From Empedobacter stercoris (lineage in GTDB: Bacteria; Bacteroidota; Bacteroidia; Flavobacteriales; Weeksellaceae): 64,000 nucleotides of DNA. The notes under the pieces were generated by a model that saw only the letters and a list, made by a program, of their open reading frames with translations, had not been told where the DNA came from and made no database searches. The translations under genes and the position numbers were made by a program. The stretch lies in the NCBI RefSeq assembly GCF_025244765.1, contig NZ_CP104209.1:1804501-1868500 (forward strand), written 5' to 3'. Positions 37,230-43,915 of this stretch are shown here, piece by piece (positions within the stretch are counted from its first letter, which is position 1; each line of letters starts with the position of its first letter).

Positions 37230-37778
37230 ATGGAAAAGATTATTTTAGGGATTGATCCTGGTACAATGGTAATGGGTTTTGGTTTGATTGAAGTCAAAAA
37301 CAACAAGATGAAATTAATTACATTAGATGAATTATTGTTGCATAAACTTCCGAATCAACAAACGAAATTAAAAATGATTTTCGAAAAAACCTTGGCCATT
37401 ATCGATCAATATCATCCAGATGAACTGGCCATTGAAGCGCAATTTTTTGGTGTAAATGTTCAATCTATGCTAAAACTTGGGCGTGCACAAGGTGTTTGTA
37501 TTGCGGCGTGTTTGCATCGCGATATGCCAGTTGTTGAGTATGCTCCAAAAAAAGTTAAAATGGCAATTACTGGGAATGGAAATGCATCTAAAGAACAAGT
37601 AGCAGGGATGTTGCAACATTTGCTTGGCCTGAAGGAAATTCCAAAGCGTTTGGATGCCACAGATGGACTTGCTGTTGCAGTTTGTCATTATCTAAATTCA
37701 GGAAAAACATCAGGAACATCAAGTTCATATTCAGGTTGGGGTGCTTTTGTGAAAAATAATCCGAATCGAACAAAATAG
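37230..37778 (+). CDS. ruvC: Crossover junction endodeoxyribonuclease RuvC
   Basis: Resolves Holliday junctions during homologous recombination together with RuvAB. 182 residues. Acidic active-site residues lie in LGIDPGTMVMGFG (D9), LAIEAQFFG (Glu near residue 69) and DATDGLAVAVCH (two Asp near 140). The C-terminal extension is Ser/Gly/Asn rich. TAATTTTG at 37197-37204 may be its -7 box. Standalone gene between two terminated units. Confidence 0.95.
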   Translation: MEKIILGIDPGTMVMGFGLIEVKNNKMKLITLDELLLHKLPNQQTKLKMIFEKTLAIIDQYHPDELAIEAQFFGVNVQSMLKLGRAQGVCIAACLHRDMPVVEYAPKKVKMAITGNGNASKEQVAGMLQHLLGLKEIPKRLDATDGLAVAVCHYLNSGKTSGTSSSYSGWGAFVKNNPNRTK

Positions 37779-37779
37779 A

Positions 37780-37787
37780 TATATTTG
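37780..37787 (+). promoter_or_regulatory. -7 promoter box of the glutaminyl cyclase gene
   Basis: TATATTTG, a full TAnnTTTG match, 45 nt before the start codon at 37833; no TTTG at the standard 19-nt distance. Confidence 0.45.
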
Positions 37788-37832
37788 TACTATAATTAGC
37801 AACCTAATTTATAAAAACATAAAAAAAATCAA

Positions 37833-38891
37833 ATGAAAAAATATTTAATCGCTGCATCAGTTTGTGCCACTGTTTTCTCTTCCTTATTGTTTTCGTGCAA
37901 AGATTCTTCAGGAAAAAATAACACAGCTATCACTGAGATTGTATCGAAAATAGAACAAAACAAATATAAAATTGGAGATAAAATCGATATTCCTTTGACA
38001 AGTTTAGAAGGAATTACGAAAGTTGTGGTTTCTGTCGATGGACAAGAAGTGCCTGCTGATTTTACAATTGATGGAAAAACAATTGGATTAGGAAATCATA
38101 CTGTTAATTTGAGATTCTACAACGGTGAAGAAGAAACAAATTCACGCGATTTTACATTTGTGGTTTATGCAAATGAACCTGCTGCAAAATGGTCGTATGA
38201 AATAGTTGGTAGCTATCCACACAACAACGATTATTTTACACAAGGGTTTTATTTCAAGAATGGAAATATTTTCGAAGGAACAGGACTTCGTGATGGAAAA
38301 ACACGCCTGATTGAATATAAGTTAGGAGCAACGGAACCGACAAAATTGTACCAAATAAAAGATGATGTTTTTGGAGAAGGTATTACAGAATTAGATGGTT
38401 TTATTTATCAATTAACATGGCAAGATCGTGCAATTTACAAATATGATTTGGACTTTAATCAAGTCAAGAAATTAGATATGCCGGCACAAATAATTGAAGG
38501 TTGGGGAATTACAACTATCGGAAAAGAATTGGCTGTAACTGAGGGCTCTCAACGTATTCATTTCTTTGACGATAACTTTAATTACCTTAGAACCATACAA
38601 GCTTTTGATAGCCAACAACCATATAGTTATTTGAATGAAATTGAATACCACGATGGTTTCATTTACGCCAACGTGTACTTAAAATCTGGACACGCAGATA
38701 ATAGTAATATCGTGGTAATTGATCCGCAAACAGGTGCTGTAAAAGCTGAATTTAATTTTGCAGAACTGAAAGGTAAACAAGGTAATCCGCAAGCACAAGA
38801 ATTGAACGGTATTGCGTTCAAAGACAACGGAAACATGCTCGTAACTGGTAAACTTTGGGATAAAATTTTTGAAGTAAAAGTGAAGAAATAA
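37833..38891 (+). CDS. Glutaminyl-peptide cyclotransferase, lipoprotein
   Basis: Converts N-terminal glutamine to pyroglutamate on secreted proteins. 352 residues with a lipoprotein signal (SLLFSC-K, Cys at about 22), an Ig-like region up to about residue 110, then a five-bladed propeller of the bacterial/plant-type QC family: HNNDYFTQGFYFKNGNIFEGTGLRDG, ITELDGFIYQLTWQD, YLNEIEYHDGFIYANVY and the C-terminal ELNGIAFKDNGNMLVTGKLWDKIFEV. Exported Bacteroidota proteins often begin with Gln after signal cleavage, as several here do (cleavage at A-Q), which fits this activity. Confidence 0.9.
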   Translation: MKKYLIAASVCATVFSSLLFSCKDSSGKNNTAITEIVSKIEQNKYKIGDKIDIPLTSLEGITKVVVSVDGQEVPADFTIDGKTIGLGNHTVNLRFYNGEEETNSRDFTFVVYANEPAAKWSYEIVGSYPHNNDYFTQGFYFKNGNIFEGTGLRDGKTRLIEYKLGATEPTKLYQIKDDVFGEGITELDGFIYQLTWQDRAIYKYDLDFNQVKKLDMPAQIIEGWGITTIGKELAVTEGSQRIHFFDDNFNYLRTIQAFDSQQPYSYLNEIEYHDGFIYANVYLKSGHADNSNIVVIDPQTGAVKAEFNFAELKGKQGNPQAQELNGIAFKDNGNMLVTGKLWDKIFEVKVKK

Positions 38892-38906
38892 AATAATTTC
38901 CAAAAG

Positions 38907-38937
38907 AAAAGGCAAGCTTTATATAGCTTGCCTTTTT
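38907..38937 (+). terminator. Terminator of the glutaminyl cyclase gene
   Basis: Stem AAAAGGCAAGC/GCTTGCCTTTT with an 8-nt loop and T5 tail. Confidence 0.88.
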
Positions 38938-38960
38938 GGTTTGATTATTTTGGTGTAAAT

Positions 38961-38990
38961 AAAAAGCTCGACCTGCAAAATCGAGCTTTT
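38961..38990 (-). terminator. Terminator after the hemerythrin gene
   Basis: Stem AAAAGCTCGA/TCGAGCTTTT with a 9-nt loop and T-rich flanks on both strands, between the convergent cyclase and hemerythrin genes. Confidence 0.85.
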
Positions 38991-39044
38991 CTTATCAAAA
39001 ATCATCTAAAAAATTATAAGTAAAAATTTTTAGTTATGAGAGAT

Positions 39045-39542
39045 CTATAACCAAAATTGATCTTTCCAATCTGCATTAGTTAAAAGTGAATTAAACTGTT
39101 CATTGATTACTTTTAACTTTTTTTGTGTTGCATTTTTCTCGAATTCTGGAAACATTTGCTTTTCCTCGAATCGAATATGCAAATCCAATTCTTCTTCGAT
39201 ATAAATCAAACTTTTCATCGGATTTTTAGTGTCTATTTTAAACAAACGTCTCAAACGTCTGTGTTCCTTAAGTGCTCTTTTTACCAAATAATGATCCTCA
39301 TCCAGCATGGTAAAAAGAAATTGTTCTTCGATTTCAAATTTACGAAACAACACTTCTTTTCCGTACCAGCTAACATAATCTACAATACGCTGCATCTCGA
39401 TTCCCTTGTCAATTCCCGCTCTAATGTTCCAACAAAAAAACAGGGTTTTATGATGTCTTGCACAAGCCTCATTCAAATTTAAACCTAAAGAATAAGTTAA
39501 ATGCGATGGGTTAGTTTGAGGAATTTCTATGGCTAGTTTCAT
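39045..39542 (-). CDS. Hemerythrin-domain protein
   Basis: 165 residues forming a likely four-helix bundle with spaced His/Glu ligands: CARHHKTLFF, FEIEEQFLF, EHRRLRRLF and HIRFEEKQMFPEFE, matching the HHE di-iron pattern. Such proteins bind O2 or NO or repair iron-sulfur clusters. It lies 62 bp after an Rrf2 regulator with cysteines placed to hold an iron-sulfur cluster, in the same direction. A nitric-oxide or oxygen stress role is therefore likely (inference). Confidence 0.85.
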   Translation of the reverse strand: MKLAIEIPQTNPSHLTYSLGLNLNEACARHHKTLFFCWNIRAGIDKGIEMQRIVDYVSWYGKEVLFRKFEIEEQFLFTMLDEDHYLVKRALKEHRRLRRLFKIDTKNPMKSLIYIEEELDLHIRFEEKQMFPEFEKNATQKKLKVINEQFNSLLTNADWKDQFWL

Positions 39543-39604
39543 TTCTTAATATTTTAATTCGGATACTCGGATAGTTTTATCTTATTTATTGGTAATTTTT
39601 TTTT

Positions 39605-40039
39605 TTAATGTTTAAGGAAAGCTAATCCTTTCTCAAGGTCATCAATTAAATTGAACATCGAAGTTCTTTCTAACATCGCTCTCAAATCATTTCGAATAGC
39701 AAAAACTCTACTATGCAAAGCGCAAGGCTTTTCTGAATCACATTCTACCAAACCAAGAATACAACTATGATACAATCCGTCTCCATCAATCGCTTTGATG
39801 ATATGAACCAATTTGATATCTTCTAAATGTGTTGCATCCATTTGGAAACCTCCCATTTTTCCTTTCACAGAAGAAATTACATTAGCTTTTACTAATTGTT
39901 GTAAAATCTTTGCTGTATACGCTTCAGGTGAATTAATAGAATTCGAAATTTGTTTCAAATTAACTCTTTGTCCTTTTACTGATTCTTGTGCGATAAAAAC
40001 GCAAGCTTTTATGCCGTATTCACACGCTTTTGAAAACAT
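39605..40039 (-). CDS. Rrf2-family transcriptional regulator, NsrR/IscR type
   Basis: 144 residues. Winged helix N-terminus FSKACEYGIKACVFIA, then SPEAYTAKILQQLVKANVISSVKGKMGGF, the recognition helix and wing. Three cysteines C93, C100 and C106 (CILGLVECDSEKPC) match the [2Fe-2S] ligand spacing of sensor Rrf2 proteins. It probably represses itself and the hemerythrin gene until the cluster reacts with NO or is lost. Its promoter carries a palindrome at the -7 box. No cysteine desulfurase gene lies nearby, which favours an NsrR-like over an IscR-like role. Confidence 0.92.
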   Translation of the reverse strand: MFSKACEYGIKACVFIAQESVKGQRVNLKQISNSINSPEAYTAKILQQLVKANVISSVKGKMGGFQMDATHLEDIKLVHIIKAIDGDGLYHSCILGLVECDSEKPCALHSRVFAIRNDLRAMLERTSMFNLIDDLEKGLAFLKH

Positions 40040-40055
40040 TAAATTCCTTTATTCA

Positions 40056-40101
40056 TTGTAAATTACCTTACAAATATACAACAAAATTCAAATCGGACAA
40101 A
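40056..40101 (-). promoter_or_regulatory. Promoter and candidate operator of the Rrf2-hemerythrin unit
   Basis: Minus strand: TTTG (40101-40098), exactly 19 nt, then TATATTTG (40078-40071), a full Bacteroidota promoter. The palindrome TTGTAA-N6-TTACAA (40056-40073) overlaps the last bases of the -7 box and the predicted transcript start, where a repressor would block transcription. Confidence 0.65.
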
Positions 40102-40153
40102 TTTATCTTATTAAATTTTACTTCCTTTTATTTTCACCTTTTAAATCCTTTAT

Positions 40154-40927
40154 TTAGTATCTTTGTCTAACTGCTTCGTAAACACATATTGCTGCAGCAT
40201 TGCTCACATTCAACGAATCCACATAACCTAACATCGGAATTTTAATAAGTATAGCTGAATGATCTGCCCAAAAATCTGAAAGTCCTGTAGCTTCAGTTCC
40301 TAAAATAATCGCTGAAGATTTTGTAAAATCTGTTTCATATAAGTTTTTCGTTTCTTCTCTCAAAAATGTTGAAACGACTTGAATAGAATGAGCGTTCAAA
40401 AATGCTAAAACATCTTCTTTACTTGCAGATGCAATTTGATTTGTAAACAATGTACCAACAGAAGAACGAATGACGTTAGGATTAAAAAAATCGACCGTTT
40501 CGTCACAAACAATAACAGCATCTACTTTTGCGCCATCTCCTGTGCGTAAAACAGCACCAAGATTACCTGGCTTTTCTACCGCTTCTAAGACAATCACCAA
40601 CGCATTTTCTGGTAATTGTAAATCAGTTAAAGTAGATGATTTTGTTTTATAGGCACCAATAATTCCTCCCGTAGATTTACGATAAGCTAACTTCTCAAAA
40701 ACTTGTTTGGTAATTGTAAACACTTTTGCTCCACCAAAATCAAATGATTGGTTATAAATATCTTCACAAATATAAATTTCAACAGCTTCGTAACCACCTT
40801 TTAAAGCCAGCTCATTTTCTTGCGTACCTTCCACAATAAACAAACCTTGGCTTTTACGTTCTCTTGATTTTTCTTGCAATTTTAGCAAGTTTTTAATTCT
40901 TGGATTTTGAAGACTTTCTATTAACAT
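40154..40927 (-). CDS. TrmH/SpoU-family RNA 2'-O-methyltransferase
   Basis: 257 residues. A substrate-binding N-terminal domain (SLQNPRIKNLLKLQEKSRERKSQGLFIVEG) is followed by the SPOUT knot motifs: EKPGNLGAVLRTGDG (motif 1), AIILGTEATGLS (motif 2) and IPMLGYVDSLNVSNAAAICVYEA (motif 3). It methylates a ribose in rRNA or tRNA; the exact nucleotide cannot be assigned. Faces no partner gene; the DUF4377 remnant lies 40 bp upstream in the same direction. Confidence 0.9.
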   Translation of the reverse strand: MLIESLQNPRIKNLLKLQEKSRERKSQGLFIVEGTQENELALKGGYEAVEIYICEDIYNQSFDFGGAKVFTITKQVFEKLAYRKSTGGIIGAYKTKSSTLTDLQLPENALVIVLEAVEKPGNLGAVLRTGDGAKVDAVIVCDETVDFFNPNVIRSSVGTLFTNQIASASKEDVLAFLNAHSIQVVSTFLREETKNLYETDFTKSSAIILGTEATGLSDFWADHSAILIKIPMLGYVDSLNVSNAAAICVYEAVRQRY

Positions 40928-40967
40928 GTGACAAAATTAATCGAAATTCTTTGAAATAAAGTTCAAA

Positions 40968-41309
40968 TTAGTTCAATGTTGCTAATTTTTTACGCACAAC
41001 CTTTACTAATTTGTAGTTGATAGAAGATGCGTCTGCTGGTGGATTCTCTACTTTAGTTGTTGAAACGATAAGTTGATATTCAAATCCTGGTTCATACGTA
41101 AACCCTTCAATCGTATTATAAAAATATTGCCATTCGCCAACATCAGTATATTTTACCATCATACATTGCATTTTAGCAACACCATTGGAGCAATCTCTTG
41201 TTTCTGGAGCAATTGTTAACAACTCTTCTCCTTGTTACATTTGTTTGGTTGATGCGCAAGAGGTTAAAAACCCTATACTTAAAATAGTCGACAAAATAAC
41301 TTTCTTCAT
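40968..41309 (-). pseudogene. DUF4377 lipoprotein gene interrupted by a nonsense codon
   Basis: From the ATG at 41309 the frame encodes a lipoprotein signal peptide (MKKVILSTILSIGFLTSC-A, lipobox Cys 18) and then stops at codon 25, TAA at 41237-41235. The same frame, without any shift, continues as QGEELLTIAPETRDCSNGVAKMQCMMVKY to a normal end at 40968, which is the complete DUF4377 domain. A single base change of the stop would restore a 113-residue lipoprotein. Unless suppressed or re-initiated downstream (in-frame TTG at 41222, without signal), the protein is lost. Alternative: a sequencing error at one base. Confidence 0.8.
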
Positions 41310-41460
41310 TCTTTGAAATTTACTAACCTGAGGCAAATACTATGCTAAAACTCTAATGGAATCAAAACTTAATTCATTCTCTGAAATTTAACTTGATTAT
41401 AAATAACATAGTCACTTGTAATTTTTTTGTAACTTTGCACCTTAAAATCAGAATTTTCGT

Positions 41461-42753
41461 ATGACCAAAGATGGAAAAATGGAGTTGATGGCTCCTGCTG
41501 GGAATTTCGAATCGTTACAAGCGGCTTTAGATAATGGAGCTGATTCTGTATATTTCGGAGTTGAGCAGTTGAATATGCGTGCGAGAGCATCAATCAACTT
41601 TACAATGGACGATTTACCAGAAATCGTAAAACGTTGTGAAGAAAAAGGTGTGCGTTCTTACCTTACTTTAAATACAATTATATACGATCACGATTTATCT
41701 TTAATCAAAAACTTATTGGACAGAGCAAAAGAAGCTAAAATTACAGCGGTTATTGCAATGGATCAATCAGTTATTGCTTATGCAAGACAAATTGGGATTG
41801 AGATTCATATTTCGACACAAATTAACGTTACAAATATCGAAACAGTAAAATTCTATGCTATGTTTGCTGATACAATGGTATTATCGCGTGAATTGAGTTT
41901 GAAACAAGTGAACAAGATTTGTGAACAAATTATCAAAGATGACGTTCGTGGACCAAGCGGAAATTTAGTAGAGATCGAGATTTTCGGACATGGAGCTTTG
42001 TGTATGGCTGTTTCGGGTAAATGCTACTTGAGCTTACATTCGCACAATTCATCTGCAAATCGTGGTGCTTGTAAACAAAACTGTCGTAAAAAATATACCG
42101 TTATCGACCAAGAATCTGGATTCGAAATCGAATTGGATAATGAATATATGATGTCACCTAAAGATCTTTGTACAATGGAGTTCTTAGACGAAGTGGTTGA
42201 AGCAGGTGTCAAAGTATTGAAAATAGAAGGTCGCGGACGTGCGCCTGAGTATGTTGCAACTGTTATTCGTGCATACAGAGAAGCGATTGATTCGATTGCT
42301 GACGGAACTTATTCGAAAGAAAAAGTAGATTACTGGATGGGATTATTACAAACCGTTTATAATCGTGGTTTTTGGTCTGGCTATTATTTAGGTCAAAAAT
42401 TAGGTGAATGGTCTGCTGTTCCAGGTTCTATGGCAACTCAGAAAAAAGTTTACATTGGAAAAGGTGTTCATTTCTTCCCTAAACCAAGTATCGGACAGTT
42501 TGTGATTGATGCCTATGATTTGAAAGTAGGAGATTTAATTTTAGTGACTGGACCAACAACTGGAGCCAAAGAAATGGTGGTTACAGAAATGATGGTGGAA
42601 GATGTAAAATCTGATACAGCAAAGAAAGGTGATTCGATTACAATTCCGATGGAATTTAGAATTCGTCCTTCTGATAAATTATACAAATTAGTAAAAGTAG
42701 AAGAACCAGGAACGCAACAAAATAGTGTTGAAGAAGGTGCTTACTCACATTAA
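41461..42753 (+). CDS. U32-family peptidase-like protein (TrhP-type tRNA hydroxylation)
   Basis: 430 residues. Opens with the U32 TIM-barrel signature MELMAPAGNFESLQAALDNGADSVYFG, and has EIFGHGALCMAVSGKCYLS followed by NRGACKQNCRKKY, the family's conserved cysteine region, then LKIEGRGRAPEYV. The closest named group is TrhP/YegQ, which makes 5-hydroxyuridine at the tRNA wobble position using prephenate, rather than true proteases. TAACTTTG at 41430-41437 is a likely -7 box. A ferredoxin gene follows after 14 bp, suggesting a redox partner. Confidence 0.9.
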   Translation: MTKDGKMELMAPAGNFESLQAALDNGADSVYFGVEQLNMRARASINFTMDDLPEIVKRCEEKGVRSYLTLNTIIYDHDLSLIKNLLDRAKEAKITAVIAMDQSVIAYARQIGIEIHISTQINVTNIETVKFYAMFADTMVLSRELSLKQVNKICEQIIKDDVRGPSGNLVEIEIFGHGALCMAVSGKCYLSLHSHNSSANRGACKQNCRKKYTVIDQESGFEIELDNEYMMSPKDLCTMEFLDEVVEAGVKVLKIEGRGRAPEYVATVIRAYREAIDSIADGTYSKEKVDYWMGLLQTVYNRGFWSGYYLGQKLGEWSAVPGSMATQKKVYIGKGVHFFPKPSIGQFVIDAYDLKVGDLILVTGPTTGAKEMVVTEMMVEDVKSDTAKKGDSITIPMEFRIRPSDKLYKLVKVEEPGTQQNSVEEGAYSH

Positions 42754-42767
42754 TAAAACAATAATTC

Positions 42768-42998
42768 ATGGTCATTATTACGCTACAACGCGATAAATGC
42801 ATCGGATGCAACTATTGTTATGAGTTAGCTCCAGAACGTTTCAGAATGTCTAAAAAAGATGGTAAATCTGTTTTATTAAAAGCAATTGATAAAAAAGGAT
42901 TTCATACGTTAAAAGATCCTGATCATTCTATCGCTGACAACTGCGAACGAGCAGCAAAAGCTTGTCCTGTAAATATTATTACAGTAAAAGAAATATAG
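42768..42998 (+). CDS. Small [4Fe-4S] ferredoxin
   Basis: 76 residues with one cluster motif: C11, C14 and C17 (CIGCNYC) plus C66 in KACPV, the arrangement of single-cluster ferredoxins; C59 is extra. Cytoplasmic electron carrier. Its position 14 bp after the U32 gene suggests it serves or is needed by that enzyme, which is inference. Confidence 0.92.
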   Translation: MVIITLQRDKCIGCNYCYELAPERFRMSKKDGKSVLLKAIDKKGFHTLKDPDHSIADNCERAAKACPVNIITVKEI

Positions 42999-43020
42999 GT
43001 TATAACATTCGCTATATAAA

Positions 43021-43044
43021 AAGTCCATCATGATTGATGGACTT
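43021..43044 (+). terminator. Bidirectional terminator after the ferredoxin gene
   Basis: Ten-bp stem AAGTCCATCA/TGATGGACTT with a TGAT loop, A-rich left and T-rich right flanks, between convergent genes. Confidence 0.88.
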
Positions 43045-43067
43045 TTGCTTTTTATAAAGAATAAATC

Positions 43068-43769
43068 TTAATTCATTTTACTTTCTTTTTCTAATCGTTC
43101 TAAGGCTTTTTCGTGAGCAGATTTCACATCATTTTTGATTTTTTTATCTTGTGTAGATTTTCTAATCTTTTCAGCATGATAAGCCAAATCATCTAATGTC
43201 ATTTTATAACTCACATAGAAACCTCTGTTGTAACGAGAATAGGAAGCCAATCCCCAATTCGCAATCAATTGATTTTTGATTTTTTTGGTTTGATATTCAT
43301 TCAAATAGCGTTGTAATTTCGGAGAAATATCCTCTTTTTCAATCGATTTTACTGAACCATCCATTCGACTAAACCAATATTTATTATCCAATTTGATGTA
43401 AGATTTTGCACCTAAAATACTTTTAAAAGCTAAATCTCCTAACAATAAAACTTTCTCAAATTCAGACTTTTCATTCGTCATATAATCCCAATACATTTCA
43501 GAAGTCATTCCAACCATTGGACTTTTATCAATTGTTGCTTCGTATAAGGTTTTACCATTTTGATAGGCAGCAGCCACATTCTTAAACTCAATTCCGAAAT
43601 CATCACAAGCCTTTTGATAACCAGTAAAAGAACCTGAATATTTTTCGAAATTATCAATAAAAACACGATAAATACAATAATGTGAAATATCAATCAAAAC
43701 TTTTTTAGAATCGTCTAAAAAACCATTTATCAACTGAATCGGGAAGTTATAATATTCGTACGAACTCAT
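43068..43769 (-). CDS. Hypothetical protein
   Basis: 233 residues, soluble, no signal peptide or membrane segment. Aromatic and charged throughout (IDISHYCIYRVFIDNFEKYSG near the start, DNKYWFSRMDG in the middle), with a Lys/Glu-rich helical C-terminus (KIKNDVKSAHEKALERLEKESK). No family recognised. Stands alone between two terminated units and uses codons like its neighbours, so it looks long resident. Confidence 0.75.
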   Translation of the reverse strand: MSSYEYYNFPIQLINGFLDDSKKVLIDISHYCIYRVFIDNFEKYSGSFTGYQKACDDFGIEFKNVAAAYQNGKTLYEATIDKSPMVGMTSEMYWDYMTNEKSEFEKVLLLGDLAFKSILGAKSYIKLDNKYWFSRMDGSVKSIEKEDISPKLQRYLNEYQTKKIKNQLIANWGLASYSRYNRGFYVSYKMTLDDLAYHAEKIRKSTQDKKIKNDVKSAHEKALERLEKESKMN

Positions 43770-43880
43770 AATTATTTGATTGTCTTAAAGAGGTGTTAAT
43801 TTATCGACTAAGATAAGATAGTTTTTACGAATCATAAAATGATAAGTATCAAAAATAATTTTGAAAAAAATCAGAAATAA

Positions 43881-43911
43881 AAAAACTCTGCTTCGATGAA
43901 GCAGAGTTTTT
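43881..43911 (-). terminator. Terminator of the capsule gene unit
   Basis: Fourteen-bp stem AAAAACTCTGCTTC/GAAGCAGAGTTTTT with a 3-nt loop, just past the Wzc-like gene. Confidence 0.93.
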
Positions 43912-43915
43912 AGGG

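Noticed and set aside
37063-37248. 61-codon frame upstream of and overlapping ruvC
   Set aside because: Starts with a non-ATG codon, has no family resemblance, runs through the likely ruvC promoter and overlaps its start.
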